The translations under genes and the position numbers were made by a program. Positions 1 to 9,000 of a stretch of 64,000 nucleotides of DNA are shown one piece after another (position 1 is the stretch's first letter; each line of letters opens with the position of its first letter). The notes under the pieces are model-generated. The model saw nothing but the letters and a program-made list of their open reading frames with translations, was not told the origin of the DNA and ran no database searches. This DNA is from Trogon surrucura. Lineage: Eukaryota; Chordata; Aves; Trogoniformes; Trogonidae. The DNA is taken from NCBI GenBank assembly GCA_020746105.1, contig CM036621.1, forward strand, positions 28,229,501-28,293,500. Direction: 5' to 3'.

Positions 1-1919
1 AGAAGTGACTGACAAAGCAAATCATTCAGCTGAATAAATTGAAGATAGCCAGTTTAAAGGCATCGGGGATATTTCTGTGGCCTTAGTATAACCATAATGT
101 GCAATGGCTGATTTCATAGCAAGGTATATGACAAGGAAGAAAAAGAGGCTGGAAAGGATGTGAGGGGGAGATAGAGAGATGTGTGTAAGATAGCTTGCTT
201 TAAAAAAAACAAAAAACAGAAAAAACCCAAAACCCCCAAAGCCACAAAAACCAGATTGATGTTATCACCAGACAGCTGTGAGGGAATCTTTTATGATAAT
301 TAAGCACTTTATTAATAAAGTTGAGCAATGTTGTCAAAGCTGCTTTTTGTTAATTGAATTTGAACCTCGTACAGTAGCTTTAAGTGAGAAAGGACAGAAG
401 ACATGATGGGATATCTTCTGCTGACTGATTCAGCATAGCCTGCCTTTCTGTAGGGATTTTTCTGTTTCTCTCTGCATAGTATTAAGGCTCATTGCTTTCT
501 GTAATAGAAAAGTGTGAAAGATAAAATGGCTTATCTTGAGATTACTTTTCCTCCCTGATGTCTGAGTAGCCCTCTCTTTCTAAAAGTGACTTTAAACCTA
601 AACCATCGAAAACAGTATGTTATTTTCTTGTATTTCTAACAAATGTATTTACCACGCAATATTTCCAGTCTCCTCTGTAATAATGTGTTTGAAGAAATAA
701 GTGTGAGAGCTTGCATACCCGACCACCTCATTTTTCAGAATTATGTCCCTCAAGCTACTTCAGTGTTATTAGTGTCTGTAATTTAAAGGTATGCAAGTAA
801 GTTTCCAGTCTGCAGAAAAGCAAGGATGTCAGTGTTTCAGAGCTCGGGAGCAATGTAATTGTGTTGCTTTTCTCTCCACTGGTAGTGGCTTTCAATCTTT
901 GAAGGGTAAAGAAAAACCAGCCCTACAGTTTTTTTTGGTAAAATTAGTAATAGCTGTTGCATCTGTTCCTGTGTTTGGATGTGGTACAAGTACCAGCATT
1001 CTGGAAGATGATGCAAAAAGCTTCTGTGTGTACTTATCTCCGGCATAATAATGTTTCGTGTCTGCTTATAATTAGCCCCAGAGTGAACTGTTCTGTCTGT
1101 CTTTGGGGAGATTTGAATCAATGATGACTTAAAGATTGTTGTTACAGTTAATAATTTAAGGTCTTTCAGTTGCTGATTGCTTTGGGATTAGGAGTGGCGG
1201 GATGCAGCGTAAATGTCCAGTTCTTGATATTTTATTCTTTAACCTGTAGTGCCCAAAATACAATGTAGCAGGGCCACCTAACCTAAGTTGCTGTTAGGTC
1301 TTTAGCCTTTTTGTATTGCTCTGGAAATCAGCTTAAGGACTTAGTGAAAAATCTAGGTCAGCAGTGTGTGTAGTCTGTTCCTAATAGATAGATGCAGAAC
1401 TTACATTATGAGACAGTTCCTACATTTCATTTGTTAATCCAAATGTTTGAAGTGTGTACATAGATTTGAAACAGTGAATGAGGAAACATGAGTGGTTCAG
1501 TACCATGTGAACTTAATCTGATAATTAGCTTTAGATTTAGAACTGGCTCTTAGGCTGCCTTTGAAAGTAAGGTTATAGAAGCAGAGTGTGAACTGGCAAC
1601 CACAGGTATGGATCCAATGGCCTGAAGTTCTTGTGCGTGTGTTTGCTCTGTGCAGGAGCAGTTGCAGTGGTCTTAGATGACTTGAGGCAACAGAGGTACA
1701 TGCTTGAAGGGAAGCGTGATTACGTGAGCACCAGGCTCCTGTAAAAAGTGAAAAAGTGTGGTTGTCTGAGAGGAGTTCCCCTAAGGATTATGAGACAGGT
1801 TGCAGATGTGTCCCTGATAAGGAAGTGAAAGCAACAGGGCAGATGGCAACTCCTCTGCAAAGGAGAATTACTGGTATTGTTTCTTTCTCTGTCTGGACTG
1901 CTAGCATTCTCTTTTTTAC
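1..1919 (-). other. Intron of the RAP1GDS1-like gene, running off the left edge
   Basis: This stretch follows the donor of the exon at 1920-2063 (GTAAAA at 1914-1919 on the minus strand). The next exon expected from the family would encode the ARM segment after the LLLLGD-like motif, and I could not see it here, so it probably lies left of base 1. The only notable content is an A/C-rich low-complexity tract at about 202-252. Short open frames on both strands show no recognisable protein. Confidence 0.6.
202..252. repeat. A/C-rich low-complexity tract
   Basis: A run of A blocks separated by short C blocks (AAAACCC and AAACCCCC types). Several similar tracts occur elsewhere in the window. No gene or mobile-element body is attached to it. 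Confidence 0.7.
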
Positions 1920-2063
1920 CTCCGAGAAGCAGAGAGACGATGAGGTCTGATGCGGCCTTGACAATGCACGTATCTTCAGCTCGTGAACTACTTTGGAGCC
2001 TCAGCAGGATCTCAGACAGCACCTCTTGCACGCCTGCCTCCACCAACTGAACTTTCAGGGCAT
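1920..2063 (-). CDS. RAP1GDS1-like: RAP1GDS1-like exon F (ARM segment with SDLIVSLLLGG)
   Basis: This 144-nt exon on the minus strand encodes an armadillo-repeat segment that reads DALKVQLVEAGVQEVL and ends ASDLIVSLLLGG. In recalled human SmgGDS the matching segment is NDAIKLQLVEAGLVECL up to TASDLMVLLLLGD, so order and spacing agree. The acceptor is a TTTCTACAG-type site ending at 2064, and the donor is GTAAAA from 1919 downward. It enters with two bases and leaves with one, so both flanking introns are phase 1. SmgGDS proteins are chaperones and exchange factors for small GTPases with polybasic tails, built almost entirely of ARM helices. Function here is inferred from the family. This is the last exon of the gene visible before the left edge. 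Confidence 0.88.
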
Positions 2064-2679
2064 CTGTAGAAATCACAGTAAAAACACTAAAAGCTTCTTG
2101 GATCTTTGCTGAAATATTTCAAACTAGGAAGCTAAATCCCTGAACTTCAGCTAGTCTTTTTTTTAGGCTTGATCATTGTTGTGGTTGCATTTGTAACGGA
2201 CATTCTGGCACTTGATGACAATAAGGCAGAATGAGCAAAGCTTTTACATTGATCTTTGATGTTTCTTGAATTACCAGTCACGAGTCTTCATTTCTTTAGA
2301 GTTTGTATCCAGTATCTATTTTTAGTAGATTCTTGTTGGCGCTTTGTATGCAACTGCTTAGAGTAGTCAGTCAACTATGATAGTTGGTTGTAATTGTTTT
2401 CTTTATATAAAAACAAATCTATCTAGTCTGCTTTCCTGTTACACACCATGGTGAATATATGAGTGAAATGCTACTCTCTCCCTTCTTTCTTTGTTGTCTC
2501 GCTTATTAAACTTTAAAGTCTTGCTCAGGCCAGGATTTCATATGTTCTTGTGGCTTATTTCTACTGAAGGAATTGTTGCTTTCACTGGTAGGATCTCATG
2601 GCAAACTCGGAATCTGGAGCTGAAGCTGAATACCAGCACCTTGTCTCTCCTTATTCCCCCAAACTGAAAGGAGCCTTAC
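2064..2679 (-). other. Intron between RAP1GDS1-like exons E and F
   Basis: A 616-bp intron with a canonical GTAAGG donor and a CTACAG acceptor, phase 1. It is AT-rich, and I recognise no repeat or second exon inside it. Confidence 0.8.
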
Positions 2680-2805
2680 CATTTTCTGCAAGTGCTTGCA
2701 GGACCTCAAAGACAATTTCTAACCTCTCATGGTTCTCTGCTCTTCTCAGTTGTTTCACCAGCTGTGCAGCAATGTTTGTCTTGCTTAGAGCTTCCTTGGC
2801 TGTAT
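2680..2805 (-). CDS. RAP1GDS1-like: RAP1GDS1-like exon E (ARM segment with TNIAAQLVKQL)
   Basis: This 126-nt exon has the standard length of one ARM unit in this family. The minus-strand translation includes DTAKEALSKTNIAAQLVKQL and ends FEVLQALAEN. Recalled human SmgGDS has SSKEQFASTNIAEELVKLF and FEVLAPLAEN at the same place. The acceptor is AAACACAG, ending at 2806. The donor is GTAAGG from 2679 downward, phase 1 on both sides. TNIA and FEVL..LAEN are the strongest identities. The HDKRE-like stretch of the human protein is replaced by NHERLE. The reading frame is open throughout, with no sign of decay. Confidence 0.9.
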
Positions 2806-3978
2806 CTGTGTTTATAATAAAGGCAGGATTTTGAATGTTTCGTTATCTGATTAAACATTAAAAGCCTATCTCCCATAATCTGAAGCGATTAGACACTACT
2901 TTGTTTTTGAATACTTTTTTCTGGTTTTATAGATGCTTCGGTCCCTTTGGATAGCATTAAGACAGCAAAACTACTCAATTCCTTCTCCTTCCCGTTTTCT
3001 TCTTAAACACTGTTTTTGTGTAATTCCTGTAGCTATGACCTTAGAATAGCTGTCAAATTAATCCTGGCTTAATTCCACTGACTCTTATAAATCCATCTGT
3101 AGTATGATTATTTAATATATCAGATCAGCACATGCCACTTTGTTGTAGTAGTATATTTTCTGCCTTGATTAGGTGGTTCTAGCTTGCTTGACATCTACAA
3201 GATGTATGTTACCAAAGATCAAATATTTTTAAAGCTTGCTGCTGTCTGACATAGAACACATTTGAAAGGAATATGATATTAAGTAATATATCTGTAAGTG
3301 ACAGACCTTATTAGAGAATGTGACAGAATTATACCATACCTTCTTCCCTGCCTCTCCCCCAAATGCAGAATGCAGTAGATCAAATTGTATTCAGGCCACA
3401 TACAAAGTGTGGTAATTTTCTACTTTTTTCTTTTATTATTTTCTTCCATTGCTACTTACAGCTTGTGTGAAGTAAGGCACATGTATTTTTAAATCAGTGG
3501 AGATACCTTTGGCTTGAAGGTTGTGTAAATGAAAAGGGAAGGTGTTTCATTGAGGTATATAAACTTAATTAGAAATGCACTTTTAATAAATGAGTATTGA
3601 ATGTACTGTATCTGAAGTAGCTGAAACTGTCAATTTGCCACATGAAATGATGCCCTTACTATCTTCTGGGTCAAAAGCTATCTATTCAATCTATTAAATC
3701 TTAATTGTTTGAATATAGTACTAGCAATTGCTGGTACTCTGGGAAGGAGTAGCTACTTTTCCAATACGCAAACTGTGGACAGGCCCTGATTAGTATCAGT
3801 AGTGTTTAAAAAAAAACGAAACCTAAAGCAAACAAAACCAAACCTCCCCCCAAATAACCCAACAGAAACATCCACCCACAAAACACCACCACCCATAAAC
3901 CTGTGGGCATTCTGCACCTATGTGGAAGGGCAGCAACAATGAGAAGATGATATTTTACTCCAAGATGCAAAAGCTTAC
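2806..3978 (-). other. Intron between RAP1GDS1-like exons D and E
   Basis: A 1173-bp phase-1 intron with a GTAAGC donor and a CACAG acceptor. It contains an A/C-rich low-complexity tract at about 3808-3900, close to the donor of exon D. No further exon was recognised. Confidence 0.8.
3808..3900. repeat. A/C-rich low-complexity tract in intron
   Basis: An A-run followed by C-punctuated A-rich sequence, about 90 bp. It lies within about 80 bp of the exon D donor. On the transcribed (minus) strand it is a T/G-rich tract. Confidence 0.7.
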
Positions 3979-4107
3979 CAAGGTCTGCAAGGTTGCACAA
4001 GGCCAGTAGATCAACATGGACAAGCGGTTCGCTCTCTGCATAATCAGTCAGTATTCGGACTAGCGATGTGATTACTCCGACCTTCACCAGCTCTTCCTGA
4101 AGATCAC
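3979..4107 (-). CDS. RAP1GDS1-like: RAP1GDS1-like exon D (ARM segment with VGVITSLVRIL)
   Basis: This 129-nt exon on the minus strand encodes DLQEELVKVGVITSLVRIL and then DLLALCNLADL. Recalled human SmgGDS has SLQAQLINMGVIPTLVKLL and MCLVAFGNLAEL there, which places the exon confidently. The acceptor is CATACCAG, ending at 4108. The donor is GTAAGC from 3978 downward, and both flanking introns are phase 1. Joined to the exon at 5221-5346, the junction codon reads CGT and the protein reads YDN-R-DLQEEL without interruption. This is the same join that human isoform SmgGDS-558 makes when ARM C is skipped. I see no ARM C exon in the intron between them. Confidence 0.9.
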
Positions 4108-5220
4108 CTGGTATGAGTGAGCATAGAAGTTACAGGTGGTTAAACAGGGACCAGCTAAATCAGAAAGGGTCTGAGATGCTTTGCAAGTGGATTGTCTGGT
4201 TCTTTCTCACACTGTTAGAATTTGTGTGGATTTTGTGCAGTGAGTTCAGGACAGAGTTTTGCTAAACCTCTGCTTTGATTCAAGGAGTTAAGCCACTTAC
4301 AGTGGATGTATGAGAGCAATTGCATGAGAGTCTCTACTTCTAAAGTGAATTCTGGTGGATGGTATCTCTTGGGATGTATCTGAAAATTGAGTGAGAAATG
4401 GACAGTTGACTTGTTGCTTTCAGGCAAAGTGAATCTCAACCTTATCCTATGCTGTCTTTTATTCTGAAGGGTAGGGAAATGGAAGGGATTAGAAACCCAA
4501 GATAAAGTAGAGTCAAGTGACGACTGCTTTCTGGGATCTGATTCATATAGTAAGTATCTGTATACCTGCTTTGTGCATTTTGGAATTATTACTTTTTTAA
4601 AATAAAACACCTTTGTAAAACAAGACATTTCACTAATACCTGGGCTATTATAAGTTATCACTGAGAGACAGGCCGATTTAAAGTTCATCTAGAGGAATCA
4701 GCCTCCTCCAGTCTTTTGAATATTAATTGCTCAGCATGGAGGGAGTCTCGGAGTACTAGAATTCAAGATCTCTTTGGAATTTTTATAGGCTGAATAAGGT
4801 TTTCAAGCAGGTATAAATTTGTGTGACTTATGGGAAGTCAACAAAGTACAATAAGTAAAAATTACTTGGTCCTGGTTCTAGTATATTTACTACAATTGTC
4901 TCCATCCCCAGGCAGAATTGCTGAGAGAACACTGGTAAATGTTCTCTGACCTTTTGTAGTTTGTCTTGTAATGAGTGAAAGCTTAGTATCTAGAACTATC
5001 ATGAGAATTCCAGGAACTACAAAATACAAACCCAGAGTTTAGGAGGTATTTGGGATGCATTCAGCCTGATGTCTCTAAGCTGTGTGAATTATGTGCTCAA
5101 GTCTCAGAAAATGGAGTTGCAGGTTACAATGCCTTGCAAAATAATGCCTTGCAAAATAATGCCTTGCAAAATAATGCCTTAGAGCTAGGGCAAATAAGAT
5201 TCTCTCAAATCAATACTTAC
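4108..5220 (-). other. Intron between RAP1GDS1-like exons C and D, without a visible ARM C exon
   Basis: A 1113-bp phase-1 intron with a strong GTAAGT donor. In human RAP1GDS1 a 147-nt ARM C exon lies at this point. I read both strands for it and found nothing resembling its GGAQIVIDHL or FCGMLMNYSNEN segments. A 157-codon open frame at 4215-4688 on the same strand shows no resemblance to an ARM. A 15-bp tandem repeat at 5128-5180 sits 39 bp inside the donor. Confidence 0.7.
5128..5180. repeat. 15-bp tandem repeat, about 3.5 copies
   Basis: The unit AATGCCTTGCAAAAT occurs three times exactly at 5128-5142, 5143-5157 and 5158-5172, followed by a partial copy to 5180. It is intronic and close to the donor of exon C. 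The exactness of the copies suggests recent slippage and likely length polymorphism. Confidence 0.95.
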
Positions 5221-5346
5221 GATTATCATAACAGATACGGCCAATAGCCCGCCCAGCATGAAGCAACATTTCTTGATCTGTGCTCTCCAGCAAAGGTATC
5301 AAAGTTAAAACCAAACCTGCTTCAATACATGGTTTCTTCATTTCCT
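5221..5346 (-). CDS. RAP1GDS1-like: RAP1GDS1-like exon C (ARM segment ending GRAIGRICYDN)
   Basis: This 126-nt exon gives the clearest family match in the window. The minus strand reads EMKKPCIEAGLVLTLIPLL, DQEMLLHAGRAIGRICYDN. Recalled human SmgGDS reads FMRIPCVDAGLISPLVQLL, DQEVLLQTGRALGNICYDS. Counting by eye, somewhat over half of the residues are identical, too few for an orthologue of a protein this conserved across vertebrates. The acceptor is CTACACAG after a pyrimidine-rich stretch, ending at 5347. The donor is GTAAGT from 5220 downward. Both introns are phase 1. The frame stays open upstream of the acceptor, but that extension has no ARM character. Confidence 0.93.
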
Positions 5347-5738
5347 CTGTGTAGGTAAAGGAGAGGGACTTGTGGGATTTTTTGCCGTGTTGAAGTAAAA
5401 CAACTTCAGAACTGCTTTTTGAGCTAGCAATTGCAAGACCAATGGCTGGCAACCTTAAAACAAAACTCAAGGCTGGAACCGTACAGCTAATCATGGAATC
5501 ATTGAACAGTTTTGACTGGAAGAGACCTGAAAGATCGTTGAGTCCCGCCTTTGTCCTAGCCCTGCCAACACCACTAAACCATGTCCCTCAGCACATCATC
5601 TGCCTGTCTGTTAAACACCTCTAGGTGTTTAACCACCTTCCTGAGCAGGCTGTTCCAGTGCCTGACAACCCGTTCAGTAAAGAAATTCTTCTTAATGTGC
5701 TGTAATACACCTTGTAGTAACACTTGAGTTCAACATAC
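5347..5738 (-). other. Intron between RAP1GDS1-like exons B and C, mostly a CR1 insert
   Basis: A 392-bp phase-1 intron with a GTATGT donor and a CACAG acceptor. More than half of it is a CR1 3' fragment at 5489-5705 on the same strand as the gene, leaving only about 30 bp between the CR1 and exon B. Confidence 0.8.
5489..5705 (-). mobile_element. CR1 LINE 3' end, truncated
   Basis: Read on the minus strand, this is a CR1 3' end. It has the phrase for a fixed-start RT tail (AAGAATTTCTTTACTGA), then CAGGCACTGGAACAG, and finishes in GGTCTCTTCCA and an ATGATTCCATGATT terminus. It is 5'-truncated, as is usual for CR1. The wording closely matches the CR1 at 24031-24626 on the other strand, so both probably belong to one subfamily. 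It lies in an intron in sense with the host gene. Confidence 0.85.
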
Positions 5739-5861
5739 CATTCTTGGCTATCTCTGAAAGCACCTGGGCTGCTTTCACTGCACATTGTGGATTGCCCTTC
5801 AGGATTTTTGCCAAAGTTAGGAAGATCCCTCTTTCTCTGAGTAGGCTGAAGGATCTCTGCT
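5739..5861 (-). CDS. RAP1GDS1-like: RAP1GDS1-like exon B (ARM segment ending VLSEIAKN)
   Basis: This 123-nt minus-strand exon encodes QRSFSLLRERGIFLTLAKIL and then CAVKAAQVLSEIAKN. The human counterpart is SEKIQASGILQLFASLL and CKAKVANIIAEVAKN. The acceptor is CATTACAG, ending at 5862. The donor is GTATGT from 5738 downward, phase 1. It joins exon C as AKN-E-EMKKPC, exactly parallel to human AKN-E-FMRIPC. Joined to exon A through a GC donor it gives ALTED-K-QRSFS, with the same number of residues between AL and GI as in the human protein. That match supports both the exon and the unusual donor. Confidence 0.87.
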
Positions 5862-6705
5862 CTGTAATGATAAGAGAGTTAACAAAACCTGCAGTAGGTT
5901 TTCAGCTGCTTCGCTAACGTGTCGCTTTGTTTGCTGGGGTTCTGAGTGGATATCTGTGGGATCCAAGGTTCTGATTTATCAAGGTACTTAAAGGCTGTTT
6001 AAGTGTAAATATATGGTAACAGACATCTGCTTGAATTGCAGCAAGTGTAGTTAGAGCTGATTATTCTGCTTCATGCTGAACTGAAGCACGGGTGGCAAAG
6101 CAAAGAGGAAAGCAGCTTCATCTTCTCTGACTATAACAGGATGCTTGAATAAGGTGTGAGAAGTCAGGGATTAAGATTCTATTCCTGAGGTACAGCCTAG
6201 CAATTAATTTTGTTGATAGGCACAAGATCTTTTATTAGACTAGTAATTAGAAGAGTCGATTTCCTTAGCCTGTTTTTTTCATGAAAAATATGGCTAATTG
6301 TCCTTAAGGTAGTAAATCACTGTCTGTCAGGAGATACAAATAAATGCAGATTTATGTAATTCTGGAAGAATGTGCAAAGACCTTAAAGACTTTCTTACAA
6401 GGAGACTATACAGCACTTTTTAAATTCTTGACAGGTCACCCCAATTTAATCATAGGGTTAGTAATGAATGGGAGTATTAAATTTGCATTTTTTTTTTTTC
6501 CAGTTTCAGGTGTTTAGGTGACCAGTAGCTTTATCTGCTCGAAGGTAGATTCGTGAATATATAAATTGAAGGGAAAAAAACAAAATAGGCTGAGGATGGC
6601 TGTGGTTCCAGCAGCAGTCACTTCTTATCACAATAGATGAAAACCTCCAGTGAATGCTTTCGGATTGTGCAAATGGTTAGAGATTGATCTGGAGTGGTAC
6701 TTAGC
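5862..6705 (-). other. Intron between RAP1GDS1-like exons A and B, probable GC-AG intron
   Basis: An 844-bp interval. On the minus strand it would begin GCTAAGT at 6705 and end CATTACAG at 5862. There is no GT donor at the end of exon A that avoids an in-frame TAA (6701-6703). No repeat was recognised inside. Confidence 0.5.
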
Positions 6706-6816
6706 TATCTTCAGTAAGAGCCAGGAGAAGCCCATTCAGACTTTCAAGGATCTGATCCTCAGCTTCTGTGTCATCTCCATAGAGCCTGAGGTACTCCAGG
6801 TGCTGGCTCAGGGTTT
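6706..6816 (-). CDS. RAP1GDS1-like: RAP1GDS1-like exon A (N-terminal ARM segment)
   Basis: This 111-nt minus-strand exon reads TLSQHLEYLRLYGDDTEAED and then QILESLNGLLLALTED. It parallels the N-terminal human segment TLKKLKITAVDKTEDS, LEGCLDCLLQALAQN. Only this frame is open. The acceptor is TTCTGTTTAG, ending at 6817, after a pyrimidine-rich stretch. The exon begins with the last two bases of a split codon, so a phase-1 upstream exon with the ATG is required. In human that exon codes for only a few residues, and I could not identify it here. The 3' boundary is uncertain: a GC donor at 6705 keeps the frame, while the GT at 6699-6700 would leave an in-frame stop. Confidence 0.72.
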
Positions 6817-7259
6817 CTAAACAGAATGGGATAGAAAACTGTGATGAGCTGGTATGGAAAAAAAACATTCTTTCTGGTATTTCATTTTACTGGTAATGGC
6901 TGATCATAAGAGCATCTCCTGAAGGTCCCAGATCTAACTATGCTCATTAAATAACTCATTTAATCCAAAAGTTTGAGGGCAAAGGCTTGGTCTGCTTCTC
7001 AGACAGCACACAGAACTCTCATGCATAAATGTGCAGTGGTAAATTCTATCTGGAAAAAGTAATCAACACAGAATAACTGCCAGAGTTTGAGGTGGGGAGG
7101 AGAGAGGAATAATTAGATAACTCAGATCAAGCCTCTAATTTTTAAATACCTCTTTATAGTAGAGATAGTACTTGTAATTCAGCTAGCTGTATATCTGCTC
7201 GGATAGAGGCCAGTAGCAGGCACTGAAAGAGGGCAAGAATTAAACATATACAGTAAGGT

Positions 7260-8450
7260 ACTTCTCCCTTAGTTTCTGTCAGTCTTGGCCTTTGGAAATA
7301 TATCTAGTATTTACATCAGTGTGTTTAATACATCTTGATGGACTTCTATTCCATAATCTTGTTTAATTTCTATTTAAGATAACTTACACTTTTTATCTCC
7401 ATGGGATACTGTGGCACTAAGTTCCATAGTTTCACTGTTGTGAGAGAAAGATACTTCCCTTATGTCAAAATGTAACTACCAAAAATCTCAAAGCTAATTA
7501 CCTTTGAGTTTCTGTAATAAGAGAAAGCAATGATCCTTTACTATTTGCACTTGTCATGATTAGATGGATTTTTATTGTATCCCTCTTTTGTAATTCTTCT
7601 GCCAGTTCGTTGAATATTTCTTCTACAGAAGCTTTGATAACTTGCCTGAATATTTTTCCAGTTCACTTTTTTTTTTTTGGACAAGGAGCTAGAATTTGGA
7701 AGTATTTTCAAGATATAGGTGTACCAGGGTTAAGACAGAGATTCTAATGTTTTGTTTCCTACTCTTTTAATCATCTTTGTTTGAGAATGTGTTTTGTGCA
7801 GCTGTTCAAAATTACTTGATCTTTTCTGGGCAGAGGAAGTTAATTTAGAGCCTGCTATTACGAATAATTAGGCCATCTTTTCTGCATTTGCAGGCACTGA
7901 ACTTGATGTGCCTCTCTATCCCAAGTTGAACAGGATGATAGGGTTTTTCTGCAACTCTCTACAGTTAGCTTTAATTTTGAGTACTACAAATAATACAAAA
8001 ACATTATATTGTTCTGCTCTTTCTAGATTGATTGTGCATGTATTGAATGACACAGGTTCCAGCAAAGGCAACCTCTAATAATAATGAGTCTCTTGTGAAA
8101 GCAGTCTTTATTCTGCCCTTCAGACTTCATCAGAGAACCTTCTCTCATATCCCAACGTAGCTTAGATGAGAAACATTATTGAAAGGTTTACGGAAATCAA
8201 AATGCATTGTTAACAGTATTTCCTTTATTCACCTCATTGCCAGGTGGGTTTTTATTCTTAAAAGTGTGCTTGAAGAGGGGACATGTTGAGCATTACTTGT
8301 CTGATAGTCTTATAGACTCTTCTTTTTTTTATCATAGCTGTGTCTAGTGATTCTGTGCTTTACTGTAATCTTACAACTTACATGTACAGAGATCAGATTT
8401 CTGTACTTTAATTTCCTGAATTCATCACATATAATTTTTTTTAAACTCGT
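7260..8450 (-). mobile_element. Degenerate ancient CR1/L3-like relic (tentative)
   Basis: The stretch AGTTCCATAGTTTCACTG near 7420, followed by GAGAGAAAGATACTTCC, resembles the antisense of an old archosaur/turtle CR1-type repeat, usually worded GAGTTCCACAGGTTAACT. Further on, AAGGTTTACGGAAATCAAAA near 8184 resembles the antisense RT-region phrase of the same class. Divergence is high and the limits are approximate. A profile search against CR1/L3 consensus sequences would decide it. Confidence 0.35.
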
Positions 8451-8915
8451 GCTACTCTTACTGCTTTCCACCCTGTTGATCTTGTATTTGATTTAAATGG
8501 CAGTCTGCATGTCATGATTGGGGACTTGACAATTCACTTTTTAATTCCTTCTAACTCTGGGGAATGACAGTCAGTCCTGACAATTGGTTGCCATTTATTT
8601 TTTTGATCGAAACCTTATGTCCTTTCAATCTGAAGGTTCCTCCATCTACTTCCTGAAAGCAAAAACCTAAAATGATTGAAATGAATGTAAGAAATAATGC
8701 TGGAAAACTCATGGCTGGAGTAGTTAACTTATAGTAGAATACAATGTAATAGATTATGAAAACTAGTAAAATAGCATTTCTACTTCACACACTGTTTCAC
8801 TGAAAAAGATGAGTCATGAGTCTTGGCCCAGAAGTTCTTCAGCTGAGGATTAATAATTCATCATGTTGTTTAGATTCACTATTTTCTCATTCCTCATATG
8901 TCGGTTAGTTAATGT

Positions 8916-9000
8916 GAGGGGTTTTGGTTTTTTTTTTGCTGTTTGGGTTAGTTTTGGGCTTTTTTATGGGTTTTTGGTTTGTTGGGTTTTTTTTTTTTTA
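8916..9000. repeat. T/G-rich low-complexity tract
   Basis: Alternating T runs and GGG or GG blocks (GTTTTGGTTTTT and GGGTTTTT types), about 85 bp. It is the complement of the A/C-rich tracts found elsewhere in the window. Confidence 0.7.

Noticed and set aside
4215-4688. 157-codon minus-strand open frame in the intron where ARM C is expected
   Set aside because: The translation has no armadillo pattern and no match to the known ARM C segment. It is probably chance.
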